From positions 1,860,001 through 1,924,000 of the forward strand of contig NZ_FUIH01000007.1 of assembly GCF_900162695.1 (NCBI RefSeq): a stretch of DNA of 64,000 nt, written 5' to 3'. Position numbers and translations under genes: made by a program. Below the pieces are notes generated by a model. The model was given only the letters and a program-made list of their open reading frames with translations, made no database searches and was not told the DNA's origin. Origin of the DNA: Virgibacillus siamensis (lineage in GTDB: Bacteria; Bacillota; Bacilli; Bacillales; Amphibacillaceae). Positions 36,314 to 45,494 of this stretch are shown here, in pieces; position 1 is the stretch's first letter, and every line of letters begins with the position of its first letter.

Positions 36314-38713
36314 TTAGTTACGTAGTGGTTTACCTTTTAAAAGCATGTGCTGCATACGCTGCTGTGTCAGTGGTTCTGAAATCAAACTCAGGAATGCTTC
36401 ACGTTCCAGGTCAAGCATAACCTGTTCATCAATGCGTGTTCCTTCTTTTATGCGTCCGCCTGATAAGACATAAGCCAATTTCTCAGCAATTTTTACGTCA
36501 TGATCTGATGCATATCCGCCAAATCGCAATGTTTTCGCTCCCAGGAGCATTGCAGCATAACCGGCATCTCCGACCACCGGAATTTTCTCCCGCTTCGGTG
36601 CAGTATAACCTGCCTTATCCAGTGCCAATACACGCTGTTTTGCATCATGCAGAAGATGATCCGGATTGACACTGATGGCATCATGTTTATTCAAATACCC
36701 ATTTTCCACCGCTTCTGCTGCGGAAGTGGAAACTTTGGCCATTGCCACTTTCTCAAAAACATCGTTGGCAACTTTCGTCAGGTCCAGGTCAACGCCCTCC
36801 GGCAAATTGCGGAGTTCCTTTAAGTAAAGTTCCTTCGTTCCACCTCCGCCTGGGATTAGCCCAACACCGAATTCGACAAGTCCCATATACGTCTCAGCAG
36901 ATGCCTGAATAGCTGCGGCTGGCAATGACACTTCTGCACCGCCACCAAGTGTCATGTTAAATGGTGCAGTAACGACGGGTTTCCCGGAATACTTAATGTT
37001 CAATGCCATGTTCTGGAACTGACGAACAACCATATCCAGTTCAAAGAAGTTGTCATCTTGTGCTTCCATCAGCATCATGCCAAGGTTGGCACCTACACAG
37101 AAATTTTTACCCTGATTTCCGATTACAAGCCCTTTATAATTTTTCCCGACTTCCTCAATAGCGTGATTTACCATCTGGATGATATCGAGACCGATTGCGT
37201 TACTTTGTGAATGGAACTCAAGCAGGGCAACATCGTCCCCCATATCTATCAAACTGGCACCGGTATTTTTCTTAATCACTCCATTTACATCTTTCATCCG
37301 TTTTATATTAATCTCTTTCGGGTTAAAATGCTGTTGTTTATATTCACCATTATCATAGTAATAGACATTTCCATTGTCCGTTTTATAGAAGGATTTGTTA
37401 CCGGTCTCAAGCATTTTTAACACCCATTCCGGAACGGTTTCGCCTTCTTCCTGCATGCGTTCAACAGACTTTTTCACTCCGATGGCATCCCACGTCTCAA
37501 ATGGACCGATTTCCCAGCCGAATCCCCATTTCATTGCCTGATCGATGGAAACAATGTCATCAGCAATTTCTCCGGTCAACTCCGCGGAATAAATCAGTGC
37601 CGGTTTCAGCACAGACCAGATCAGATCCCCAGCCCTGTCGCCTTTCGCTTTTACAAGCGCTTTCAATTTGCGACGGGAGCCTTTCTCCTGTTTGGCCATT
37701 TCCGTTGCTGGGGTCTTTAATTTTCTGCGATCCTCATATTCTAGTGTTTTCGGATTCAATTGATAGATGGTACTCCCATCTTTCCCTTTCTTTTTCAGGA
37801 AGAATCCTTGACCGCTTTTAGCACCGAGCCAGCCTTTATCCTGCATTTTCAACATGAAATCGGGCACCTCAAACAACTCTTTTTCCTTGCCTTCCACCTG
37901 ATCGTGCACATTATTGGCTACATGAATAAACGTATCCAATCCAACAACATCAAGCGTTCTGAATGTAGCACTTTTTGGACGGCCAATCATTGGACCTGTT
38001 ACTGAATCCACTTCCCCAATACTGTAACCGCCTTTTAACATTTCCTGTACGGTCACCAAAAGTCCATAAGTTCCGATTCGGTTTGCAATGAAATTAGGTG
38101 TATCTTTCGCTTCGACAACACCTTTTCCCAAAACATCCTCACCGAATTTTTTCATGAAATCGAGCACGGCGGGATCTGTATGTTTCGTCGGAATGACTTC
38201 CAGCAATTTTAAATAGCGCGGCGGATTGAAAAAATGCGTTCCGAGAAAATGTTTACGGAAGTCTTCCGAACAGTCCGCAGACATCGCCTCCACCGAAATT
38301 CCTGATGTATTGGAAGTAACAATTGTTCCTTCTTTACGATGTTTATCCACATTCGCAAAAACTTTTTTCTTTATATCCAAATTTTCAACAACCACTTCAA
38401 TAACCCAGTCTACTTCTGCCAGCTTTTCCATATCGTCATCCATGTTACCGATTTCAATTAAATCAAGACTTTTTTTGGATGTGATTGGTGACGGTTTCTG
38501 TTTAAGCAGTGCCTTTTTGCTTTGGGCCGCCATGCGATTTCGTACAGCCCTATCTTCCAACGTCAGGCCTTTATTCTCTTCATCCTCGGTTAATTTACGT
38601 GGTGCAATATCCAGCATGATTGTTGGTATTCCCACGTTCGCCAAGTGTGCTGCAATCCCGGAGCCCATAACACCAGAGCCTAATACTGCGGCACGCTTGA
38701 TTGAATGCTTCAT
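36314..38713 (-). CDS. fadN: 3-hydroxyacyl-CoA dehydrogenase / enoyl-CoA hydratase FadN
   Basis: 799 residues. The N-terminal NAD-binding motif is GSGVMGSGIAAHLANVG (about 11-27); the dehydrogenase domains reach to about residue 400. The C-terminal crotonase-like hydratase domain has GNQGKNFCVGANLGMML and FGVGLIPGGGGTKE. The domain order (dehydrogenase then hydratase) is that of FadN/YusL. First gene of the operon, behind a FadR operator. Confidence 0.95.
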   Translation of the reverse strand: MKHSIKRAAVLGSGVMGSGIAAHLANVGIPTIMLDIAPRKLTEDEENKGLTLEDRAVRNRMAAQSKKALLKQKPSPITSKKSLDLIEIGNMDDDMEKLAEVDWVIEVVVENLDIKKKVFANVDKHRKEGTIVTSNTSGISVEAMSADCSEDFRKHFLGTHFFNPPRYLKLLEVIPTKHTDPAVLDFMKKFGEDVLGKGVVEAKDTPNFIANRIGTYGLLVTVQEMLKGGYSIGEVDSVTGPMIGRPKSATFRTLDVVGLDTFIHVANNVHDQVEGKEKELFEVPDFMLKMQDKGWLGAKSGQGFFLKKKGKDGSTIYQLNPKTLEYEDRRKLKTPATEMAKQEKGSRRKLKALVKAKGDRAGDLIWSVLKPALIYSAELTGEIADDIVSIDQAMKWGFGWEIGPFETWDAIGVKKSVERMQEEGETVPEWVLKMLETGNKSFYKTDNGNVYYYDNGEYKQQHFNPKEINIKRMKDVNGVIKKNTGASLIDMGDDVALLEFHSQSNAIGLDIIQMVNHAIEEVGKNYKGLVIGNQGKNFCVGANLGMMLMEAQDDNFFELDMVVRQFQNMALNIKYSGKPVVTAPFNMTLGGGAEVSLPAAAIQASAETYMGLVEFGVGLIPGGGGTKELYLKELRNLPEGVDLDLTKVANDVFEKVAMAKVSTSAAEAVENGYLNKHDAISVNPDHLLHDAKQRVLALDKAGYTAPKREKIPVVGDAGYAAMLLGAKTLRFGGYASDHDVKIAEKLAYVLSGGRIKEGTRIDEQVMLDLEREAFLSLISEPLTQQRMQHMLLKGKPLRN

Positions 38714-38735
38714 GGTTTATCCCCCTATCTGCATT

Positions 38736-38753
38736 TGAATGAATACTCATTCA
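38736..38753 (-). promoter_or_regulatory. FadR operator upstream of fadN
   Basis: TGAATGAATACTCATTCA is a near-perfect inverted repeat that fits the Bacillus FadR consensus TGAATGAnTAnTCATTCA. It lies 23 bp before the fadN start. Long-chain acyl-CoA should release FadR and induce fadN-A-E. Confidence 0.9.
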
Positions 38754-38925
38754 TTTTACTTTTAAAAATAAAAGATAGTCCCCTATCCATCTATTCCAAG
38801 TATAAAATATTATCTGACTTTTAGCAAATGATTTTTTTAAATTAAAAAGGTGCCTCGGACTGTTATGTCCTTGAAAACTGCGTTAAACTATTAGAGGCAT
38901 CATTCACAGAAAGGAACGTACATAT

Positions 38926-39777
38926 ATGAAAAAAACAGTTTACGAATACTTGCAAATAATTATCGGCGCAACGCTTGTCGCGCTTTCCTATAACATCTTC
39001 CTGCTGCCGGCAAAACTTGCTGCAGGCGGCATTTCGGGTGTCAGTACAATTTTATTTGAATTGTATGGGCTAAGTCCCGCTTTCACGCAATTTCTGATTA
39101 ATTTACCGATATTTGTTATTGGCTGGATTGCACTTGGTAAAGACTTCAGCTGGAAAACGCTAGTCGGAACATTCTGGGTACCGTTTATTATTTATTTAAG
39201 TGCGGATATCCCGTATACCATTACCAATCCATTCCTCGGCGCGGTGTATGGCGGGATCATCCTGGGTATTGGACTTGGAACGGTTTATAAAGGCCGGGGA
39301 TCAACCGGCGGCACTGCAGCAATCGCACAAGTCGTTAAAAAGTTCACAGGTCTCTCAAGCGGTTATTGCCAGCTGATTGTTGACGGATTTGTCGTCGTTT
39401 CTTCCATTATTGTATTTAATCTGGAGCTGACATTGTTTGCATTAATGTGTATTTATATTACAAGCAAAACGATTGATATCGTGCAATTGCGTACTTCTGC
39501 ATCGAAATTAATTATGATTATAACGGAAAATGAAGAAAAAATTCAGCGGCTGATAAATGAAGAAGTTGACCGCGGCATGACAAAAGTCCGTACAGTCGGC
39601 GGTTATTCAAATGAGAACAAAACAATGATTCTTTGTGTTACTGAGCAGCAAGAGGCTGTGAAATTAAAGCGTACACTGCAAAATGAGGAACCAACTACAT
39701 TTGTAATTTTCCTGAATGCATCTGAAATCCTTGGGCGCGGATTTTCACTGGACAAGTATTATGGACAGAAGTTGTAG
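38926..39777 (+). CDS. YitT family membrane protein
   Basis: 283 residues. Five to six spans (to about residue 185; DUF161 segments with PAKLAAGGISGVSTI and GRGSTGGTAAIAQVV), then a C-terminal soluble DUF2179 domain (TVGGYSNENKTMILCVTEQ). Function unknown. Divergent from fadN; the spacer has an inverted repeat GGTGCCTC (38851-38858) / GAGGCATC (38894-38901) in the leader. Confidence 0.85.
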   Translation: MKKTVYEYLQIIIGATLVALSYNIFLLPAKLAAGGISGVSTILFELYGLSPAFTQFLINLPIFVIGWIALGKDFSWKTLVGTFWVPFIIYLSADIPYTITNPFLGAVYGGIILGIGLGTVYKGRGSTGGTAAIAQVVKKFTGLSSGYCQLIVDGFVVVSSIIVFNLELTLFALMCIYITSKTIDIVQLRTSASKLIMIITENEEKIQRLINEEVDRGMTKVRTVGGYSNENKTMILCVTEQQEAVKLKRTLQNEEPTTFVIFLNASEILGRGFSLDKYYGQKL

Positions 39778-39908
39778 TGGATTGGACAGGGTATCTGCTG
39801 TAGTTTAACAATGCAATCCGGTTGTAATATTATACGACGGTGTTCCGATCTTTGTTCTGCAGAAATTAGCCGGTATTCAGTCAGCGGGAGTCACTTTATC
39901 TATCAGCA

Positions 39909-39940
39909 AAAATAACCGGATGGTGCTCCGGTTATTTTTT
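39909..39940 (+). terminator. Terminator after the YitT gene
   Basis: AAAATAACCGGA (39909-39920) and TCCGGTTATTTT (39927-39938) with a 6-nt loop, followed by a T-run. Confidence 0.85.
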
Positions 39941-39958
39941 TGTTTATAACTTTCATAA

Positions 39959-40006
39959 ACACAATCGTAATCATTCCTATTTACAAATCGTAACCATTAC
40001 GGTATT
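39959..40006 (+). promoter_or_regulatory. Two Zur boxes upstream of znuA
   Basis: AAATCGTAACCATTACGGTATT (39985-40006, quoted from the + strand in part: AAATCGTAACCATTACGG) closely fits the Bacillus Zur box AAATCGTAATnATTACGATTT. A weaker copy, CAATCGTAATCATTCC, lies just upstream (39962-39977). They sit 37-80 bp before znuA, so Zur should repress the operon when zinc is sufficient. Confidence 0.85.
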
Positions 40007-40042
40007 ATAAAAAAGCAAACTTACCAAAGGAAGGAATTGAAG

Positions 40043-40981
40043 ATGCGATTTTATAAAATACTAATGACACTTTTCTTAACAGCTATTGTGGCAGCAGGGT
40101 GTTCAACACCAACTTCTGAGAAAAATGATGGTGAACTTACCGTCTATACTTCCATTTATCCGATTCAATATGCTGTCGACCGAATTGGCGGTGACACAGT
40201 CCATACCGAATCAGTCTACCCTCCGGGGGTTGATGCACACACATACGAACCTTCGACAAAAGAAATGACTGCGATTGCTGAAGGTGACGCATTTATATAT
40301 CTTGGTGCGGGAATGGAAGGATTTGCTGAATCAGCAGCGCAAGCACTTGATTCACAGGATGTCAAAATGATTGAGCTTGGAACACATGATGAACTTTTCC
40401 ATACAAGTGGCGAACATGACGATGGAGAAGAACATGTGCATGGCAGTCACCATCATGGTGATAAAGATCCGCATATTTGGCTGGATCCAACACGAATGCT
40501 TGATATGGCGGGCATAATTAAAGGAAAACTAATTGATATGAATCCGGAAAATAAAGATACGTATGTGAAGAATTTCAACAAACTAAAAAAAGATTTGCTT
40601 GAACTGGATAACCATTACCGAAAAACATTAAAACAAAAAGATAATAAGGAAATTCTTGTTTCGCATGCCGCCTATGGGTACTGGGAAGAACGCTATGGTA
40701 TTGAACAGCTTGCCATCAGCGGGTTATCATCAAGTGAGGAGCCATCGCAAAAGGAACTGACAAACATAATTGATACGGCAAAAAAACACAATCTCAAGTA
40801 TATCATTTTTGAGCAAAATGGTTCTGACCGTGTCTCCAGTATTTTGCAGGAACAGCTTGGTGCGGAAGCATTGCACATCCATAACCTTTCAGTCCTGACA
40901 CAGGAAGATATCGATAATGGCGAAGATTACCTTTCTCTAATGAAACATAACCTTGGGGTACTCGATAAAGCTACCAATTAA
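40043..40981 (+). CDS. znuA: Zinc ABC transporter binding lipoprotein ZnuA (AdcA)
   Basis: 312 residues from ATG 40043 (AAGGAAGG upstream). Lipobox VAAGC (Cys 20). Zinc ligands fit the family: His in GVDAHTYEP (about 66), a His/Asp-rich loop at about 120-139 (EEHVHGSHHHGD), PHIWLDP, and His in LVSHAAYGY. It captures zinc outside the cell for ZnuBC. First gene after the Zur boxes. Confidence 0.93.
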   Translation: MRFYKILMTLFLTAIVAAGCSTPTSEKNDGELTVYTSIYPIQYAVDRIGGDTVHTESVYPPGVDAHTYEPSTKEMTAIAEGDAFIYLGAGMEGFAESAAQALDSQDVKMIELGTHDELFHTSGEHDDGEEHVHGSHHHGDKDPHIWLDPTRMLDMAGIIKGKLIDMNPENKDTYVKNFNKLKKDLLELDNHYRKTLKQKDNKEILVSHAAYGYWEERYGIEQLAISGLSSSEEPSQKELTNIIDTAKKHNLKYIIFEQNGSDRVSSILQEQLGAEALHIHNLSVLTQEDIDNGEDYLSLMKHNLGVLDKATN

Positions 40982-40992
40982 AGGAGAGATGA

Positions 40993-41751
40993 ATGTTGGA
41001 TGAACCGATCGTTTCAATGAAAGATATCACGTACGCATATGAAAACAAAACCGTCCTAAACCACATAAATTTTGAAATTCCCGCCGGTTCCTTTATGGGG
41101 CTTGTGGGACCAAACGGCGGTGGAAAAACCACCCTGGTCAAATTAATTTTGGGATTGCTTAAGCCTGATCACGGAAACATTCAGTTGTTTGGAGAACCCG
41201 CTGATAAATTTAAAGCAAAAAATAAAATTGGTTTTGTTTCACAAAAAGCAAATTCATTTAATAAAGGTTTTCCAGCAACGGTGTATGAAGTGGTTTCCAT
41301 GGGTTTGACAGCAAAGGTCGGCTACTTGAAGTTTTTGAATTCGAAGCACAAAACCGAAATTCTGCATGCTATTGAACAGGTAGGTATGCAGGAGTACACC
41401 CGCGAAAACATCGGCAACCTTTCCGGTGGACAGCAGCAACGGGTATTTATTGCCAGGTCACTTGTCAGCAAACCGGAACTGTTGATTTTGGATGAACCGA
41501 CTGTCGGGGTTGACTACGAAAATGTGAAACGATTTTATGAACTCCTGCATCGGCTTAATGAAAAGAAAAATATCACCCTGCTGCTTGTCACACATGACAC
41601 GGGAACGATGACTGAACACGCTACAGATATTGTCTGTCTGAACAAAACACTACACTTTCATGGAAAACCGGAAGAATACACATCTCTATCCGAAAGGGAC
41701 CTGTCGCAATTTTACGGACATCCGGTAAGCATTGTGGCACACGATCACTAA
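40993..41751 (+). CDS. znuC: Zinc ABC transporter ATPase ZnuC
   Basis: 252 residues. P-loop GPNGGGKTTLVK, signature LSGGQQQRVFIARSL, Walker B LLILDEPTVGVD, with the Q-loop in GFVSQKANSF. It powers ZnuAB zinc uptake. It starts 11 bp after znuA. Confidence 0.93.
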   Translation: MLDEPIVSMKDITYAYENKTVLNHINFEIPAGSFMGLVGPNGGGKTTLVKLILGLLKPDHGNIQLFGEPADKFKAKNKIGFVSQKANSFNKGFPATVYEVVSMGLTAKVGYLKFLNSKHKTEILHAIEQVGMQEYTRENIGNLSGGQQQRVFIARSLVSKPELLILDEPTVGVDYENVKRFYELLHRLNEKKNITLLLVTHDTGTMTEHATDIVCLNKTLHFHGKPEEYTSLSERDLSQFYGHPVSIVAHDH

Positions 41752-41768
41752 CAATTGGGGGAAACATC

Positions 41769-42623
41769 ATGCTGGCCGATTTTTTACAATACGATTTTTT
41801 ACGACACACATTTTTGACAGGTCTCCTGATTGGAATAATTGCTCCGCTTTTAGGAACCTTCATTGTCGTCCGGCGTCTTTCCCTGCTGGCAGATGCGTTA
41901 TCCCATGTGACACTGGCAGGGATTGCATTTGGTCTTTTAGTCGAAAAGAAAATTGCTGCGGGAATAATTACGCCATTATACAGCGGAATGGGATTTGCTG
42001 TACTTGGATCCATTTTTATCGAAAAACTGCGCGGCGTGTATAAAGCGTACCAGGAACTGGCGATACCGATTATTTTATCCGGCGGCGTTGGATTGAGTGT
42101 CATCTTCATTTCACTTGCAGATGGCTTCAATACGGAACTGTTTAATTACTTATTCGGCTCTGTTTCGGCAGTCAGCAGAACGGATTTTTATTCCATTCTG
42201 GGCATATCGATTGCCATTATAATTGTCATTCGAATTTTTTATAAGGAACTTGTCACATTATCGTTTGATGAAGAACATGCTATCGTTTCCGGAATTCATT
42301 CCAAACGAATTCATTTATTGTTTATTATAATGACTGCACTTGTGATTGCTGCATCCATTCGTGTTGTTGGCGTACTGCTTGTATCCGCATTGATGACACT
42401 GCCGGTTGCCGCAAGTATGCGACTGGCCCGGGGATTTAAACAAATGCTTTTTCTGTCAATTATTTTCGGTGAACTGGCTGTTATTCTCGGTCTGATAAGC
42501 GGCTATTATTTCAGCATCCCGCCCGGAGGTACCATTGTTCTTGTCTCCATTATCATTTTACTGGTTTCCATTGGAATGAAACGATTTTCATTAGTACCAA
42601 AAGGAGAGAGTGAATCTGAATGA
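41769..42623 (+). CDS. znuB: Zinc ABC transporter permease ZnuB
   Basis: 284 residues, eight to nine spans, ABC-3 family. Characteristic segments are RRLSLLADALSHVTLAGIAFG and VGVLLVSALMTLPVAASMRLARG (each quoted only in part by position: about 36 and 200). Overlaps zur by 4 bp. Confidence 0.93.
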   Translation: MLADFLQYDFLRHTFLTGLLIGIIAPLLGTFIVVRRLSLLADALSHVTLAGIAFGLLVEKKIAAGIITPLYSGMGFAVLGSIFIEKLRGVYKAYQELAIPIILSGGVGLSVIFISLADGFNTELFNYLFGSVSAVSRTDFYSILGISIAIIIVIRIFYKELVTLSFDEEHAIVSGIHSKRIHLLFIIMTALVIAASIRVVGVLLVSALMTLPVAASMRLARGFKQMLFLSIIFGELAVILGLISGYYFSIPPGGTIVLVSIIILLVSIGMKRFSLVPKGESESE

Positions 42624-43033
42624 AACTGGATGAAGCGATGAAACAATTAAAAGAAAAAGGCTATAAAACAACGGCAAAACGGAAAGACATGCTCACGTTT
42701 TTTGTGAAAGCTGACGGTTACCGGACTGCGAAAGATCTGATTCAATACATGGAACCGACATATAAGGGGATCAGTTTTGACACCGTATACCGGAATCTGC
42801 ATTTATTTGATGAGATCGGATTACTGGAAACAACTGTATTAAACGGCGAAAAACAGTTTCAGATAACTTGTACACATAACCACCACCATCATTTCATCTG
42901 TAAGGAATGCGGCAAAACAAAGGAAATTGCCGTCTGTCCAATGGATGAAGTAATGAATGAACTTGGCAACTATTCCATAGAAGGACATAAATTCGAAATC
43001 TACGGATTATGTCCAATGTGTAAGAGTGCCTGA
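42620..43033 (+). CDS. zur: Zinc uptake regulator Zur (Fur family)
   Basis: 137 residues. N-terminal winged helix (GISFDTVYRNLHLFDEIG), then metal sites HNHHHHFICKECGK and the second Cys pair in LCPMCKSA. The His run and adjacency to znuABC and the Zur boxes mark it as Zur rather than Fur or PerR. It should autoregulate with the operon. Confidence 0.93.
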   Translation: MKLDEAMKQLKEKGYKTTAKRKDMLTFFVKADGYRTAKDLIQYMEPTYKGISFDTVYRNLHLFDEIGLLETTVLNGEKQFQITCTHNHHHHFICKECGKTKEIAVCPMDEVMNELGNYSIEGHKFEIYGLCPMCKSA

Positions 43034-43407
43034 TGCAAATTTATTTAGCTGTCGGTATTGGTGGTATGGCAGGGGCACTGGCAAGGTATGGAATTTCCGT
43101 TTTGTTTGCTTCTGTTTCCGGATTTCCCATTGCCACGTTAATCGCTAATTTAATCGGCTGTTTTTTGCTTAGTTATTTATTGAATCAGCCGCGCATCAAA
43201 AAAATACTTTCCGAAAAAGTCTATACAGCACTTAGTACAGGATTGATCGGGTCATTTACCACGTTTTCCACCTTTGCCGTTGAAACCATTGCATTATGGC
43301 ATGTTAGCGCAAGTTTAACCTTCACATATGTTCTAATCAGTATCGCTGGCGGGCTACTATTTGCATACGCCGGATTTCAGACGGCTGGAAAGCAGGTGAA
43401 CAGATGA
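43033..43407 (+). CDS. crcB1: Fluoride channel subunit FluC/CrcB 1
   Basis: 124 residues, four spans. Family motifs: GGMAGALARYGIS, ATLIANLIGCFLLSYLL and GLIGSFTTFSTFAVE (the Phe box and Na+ site). FluC expels fluoride passively. Its ATG overlaps the zur stop (TGATG), so it is translated from the zinc operon message. Confidence 0.92.
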   Translation: MQIYLAVGIGGMAGALARYGISVLFASVSGFPIATLIANLIGCFLLSYLLNQPRIKKILSEKVYTALSTGLIGSFTTFSTFAVETIALWHVSASLTFTYVLISIAGGLLFAYAGFQTAGKQVNR

Positions 43408-43739
43408 GCTTTTTATATGTAGCAATTGGCGGATTTTTTGGCAGCATGGCTCGGTTTTCCTTTGCCAAACTGACGGGGAAACATCCCATTGGAACATGGA
43501 TTGTAAATATTACCGGTTCCGTCCTGCTTGCACTGCTTGTACGTTTTCATGTATCCGAAGCCATTTCTGAATGGCTGTGGCTATCGGCCGGGGCAGGATT
43601 TTGCGGGTCATTCACCACCTTCTCCACTTTCGGAAATGAAACATTGAACTTGTTACTTGAACACAGATATTTTACAGCGTTGCTTTATATAATCTGTTCG
43701 CTGGCAGTCTCCTTCACGGCTGTTATATTAATACTATAA
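43404..43739 (+). CDS. crcB2: Fluoride channel subunit FluC/CrcB 2
   Basis: 111 residues, four spans: GGFFGSMARFSFAKL, GTWIVNITGSVLLALL and FCGSFTTFSTFGNET. Overlaps crcB1 by 4 bp. Two different FluC genes in tandem usually make a heterodimeric channel. No fluoride riboswitch is seen upstream of the pair. Confidence 0.92.
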   Translation: MSFLYVAIGGFFGSMARFSFAKLTGKHPIGTWIVNITGSVLLALLVRFHVSEAISEWLWLSAGAGFCGSFTTFSTFGNETLNLLLEHRYFTALLYIICSLAVSFTAVILIL

Positions 43740-43762
43740 ATTTTTATTAAAAGATAGGAGAA

Positions 43763-43888
43763 GGCTGGGACAAAAGTGTTTTATCCATTGAATAATTTGA
43801 ACAACCATTTGAAAATGGAGCGAATAACCGCTCCGGAAAATCCCCTCTTGTTCGTTTTTTGGATTACACGATTCTGATATGCCCAGCC
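43763..43888. repeat. GCTGGGACA-type inverted-repeat element, copy A
   Basis: 126 bp bounded by GGCTGGG (43763-43769) and CCCAGCC (43882-43888), with further complementarity inside the ends (GTGTTTTATCC against GGATTACAC) and a central hairpin GAGCG/CGCTC. It lies between crcB2 and the convergent VLRF1-type gene. Copy B is at 46345-46464. Confidence 0.75.
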
Positions 43889-43901
43889 TCGCTTTCATTT
43901 T

Positions 43902-44705
43902 TTAACCAAATACAGTTTTAAGAACTTCTGTCTCCTCATGATCCAACATGTTTTTATGAATCACTTGGGTTACCGGTTTATTGAGATATTCTTCCAGCTC
44001 ATGTGATCCATCTGATTCGCCGACAACAAATAATTTTTTCCAGTCATGATCTTTTGCCATCTTATCCATTTTTGGGGCAATTTGTTTATACCAGCGCTGT
44101 CTATTCGCCTGATACCGTTCTTTAAAGTTATCTTGCTGTGTACTCTTGCCGCCAGCCCCCATCGATGCTCCAGCCTTATGCGGGCCGGTAAACTGACGCC
44201 AGTGATCAGTGTTCACATCAAATTCATAATGGAATTCATCTAATATTTCGTTCATCGCAGTTTCCACTACTTTTATCTGGTCCTGCTGCACTAAAATAAT
44301 GCCTGATTTCGGAAATTCCCAATGCAGCTTTTTCAGCTGATCCAACTGTGGTGTTTCCTCCCAATAAAATTCAGTTTCTACACCGAGCTGAACCTTAGTT
44401 GCATACCAGACTCTCTCATCAGCAGAGGCAAACAAGATAACACCTCTCTGTAAATATTGTTCATTCGAATGGACATATTTTTCAGCCTTCTGTTTCACAA
44501 GCTGAAAATTTTCCAACTCCTCTTTATTGTTGGATTCCTCCAAATAGCTTTCAAAATTGCGCAATCCATTTTTAAAATGAATTTTCCATTCACCCGCCTG
44601 CTGCTCCGGGTCAGATGGATCGGTGTTTAAATACATTGAAAATACTTTATTCGTACCGTCCTGTTTTACATGTTCCAGTTGCTTAATCTGTTCGGTTAAT
44701 TCCAT
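43902..44705 (-). CDS. VLRF1-type (eRF1-like) ribosome rescue factor homologue
   Basis: 267 residues. It resembles the bacterial VLRF1 family, related to Vms1/ANKZF1 and archaeal/eukaryotic RF1. An eRF1-like core (about 20-245) carries a Gly-rich loop followed by Gln, GASMGAGGKSTQQDNF (about 179-194), in the place of the GGQ loop that releases nascent chains. The C-terminus reads KKLFVVGESDGSHELEEYL. It may release peptides from stalled ribosomal subunits. Family assignment is from pattern, and function is inferred. Confidence 0.65.
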   Translation of the reverse strand: MELTEQIKQLEHVKQDGTNKVFSMYLNTDPSDPEQQAGEWKIHFKNGLRNFESYLEESNNKEELENFQLVKQKAEKYVHSNEQYLQRGVILFASADERVWYATKVQLGVETEFYWEETPQLDQLKKLHWEFPKSGIILVQQDQIKVVETAMNEILDEFHYEFDVNTDHWRQFTGPHKAGASMGAGGKSTQQDNFKERYQANRQRWYKQIAPKMDKMAKDHDWKKLFVVGESDGSHELEEYLNKPVTQVIHKNMLDHEETEVLKTVFG

Positions 44706-44774
44706 GTAATATCGGCACTCCTTTAAAATCGTTGTTAATAATTCCGTATCCGATATTACGTCTTAATAAACATG

Positions 44775-45089
44775 TCAGGAGATTAGTTTTAATCCAACCG
44801 CAGCAGTCAGTACCATACTTATAAACAGAATCCTGCGCCATTCAGTTGATTCTCCGTAAAATAGAATTCCGGCTATTGCACTGCCTACTGTCCCAATTCC
44901 AGTCCACACTGCATAAGCAGTACTCATCTGAATTTCTTCCATTGCAATGCTCAAAAAAATAAAACTGATGGTAAACCCTCCGAATAACCAGGCAAATGAC
45001 CAAAAATTTCTCTCATCATTAACCTTGTTTATCCCCATCACGCCGACGATCTCCCCTATTCCAGCTATCATTAAAAATACCCAGCTCAT
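44775..45089 (-). CDS. SMR guanidinium exporter subunit 2 (YkkD-like)
   Basis: 104 residues, four spans, small multidrug resistance family, with the central Glu in AGIGEIVGVMGI and the loop STAYAVWTGIG. Overlaps the first SMR gene by 4 bp. Paired SMR proteins behind a guanidine-I riboswitch export guanidinium (Gdx type). Confidence 0.88.
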   Translation of the reverse strand: MSWVFLMIAGIGEIVGVMGINKVNDERNFWSFAWLFGGFTISFIFLSIAMEEIQMSTAYAVWTGIGTVGSAIAGILFYGESTEWRRILFISMVLTAAVGLKLIS

Positions 45090-45424
45090 GTTGCCCTATC
45101 CCCTTCCGCTTCCGTCGTAATTATTTTCAGGCCAATAACTCCGCTAAGCAGAACCGCAATCAGAATTACCTTAGCAGTGCTGAAAGGCTCACCAAAGACA
45201 GTAAAGTCCAATATGACCGTGCCGGCTGTTCCCATTCCTGTAAAAACCGCATATGCGGTTCCAACCGGTAATTTTCTGGACGCCACAATTAAAAGATGCA
45301 TACTGAAATAAATGGCGATTACAGTCAGAAGCCATTCCCAGGTGCTATTGGCATGTTTTAAACCAACTACCCAGCCGATCTCAAATAGTCCTGCAAAAAA
45401 AACAATTGTCCAGCTCCTATTCAT
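45086..45424 (-). CDS. SMR guanidinium exporter subunit 1 (YkkC-like)
   Basis: 112 residues from ATG 45424 (GGAGGTAGAAAC upstream). Four spans with Glu in FAGLFEIGWVVGLKHA and GTAYAVFTGMGTAGTV. An upstream in-frame extension runs through the riboswitch and is not coding. It forms a heterodimer with the next gene, by analogy with YkkCD. Confidence 0.88.
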   Translation of the reverse strand: MNRSWTIVFFAGLFEIGWVVGLKHANSTWEWLLTVIAIYFSMHLLIVASRKLPVGTAYAVFTGMGTAGTVILDFTVFGEPFSTAKVILIAVLLSGVIGLKIITTEAEGDRAT

Positions 45425-45494
45425 GTTTCTACCTCCTGTATGGTTGATGTGCACACTTATCACGAACATGTTTCCCAAGCTCCGATCGCTCAAA

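Noticed and set aside
43033..43739. Possible fusion or frameshift between the two crcB genes
   Set aside because: Both have complete four-span layouts and own start codons with 4-bp overlap, normal for paired FluC subunits.
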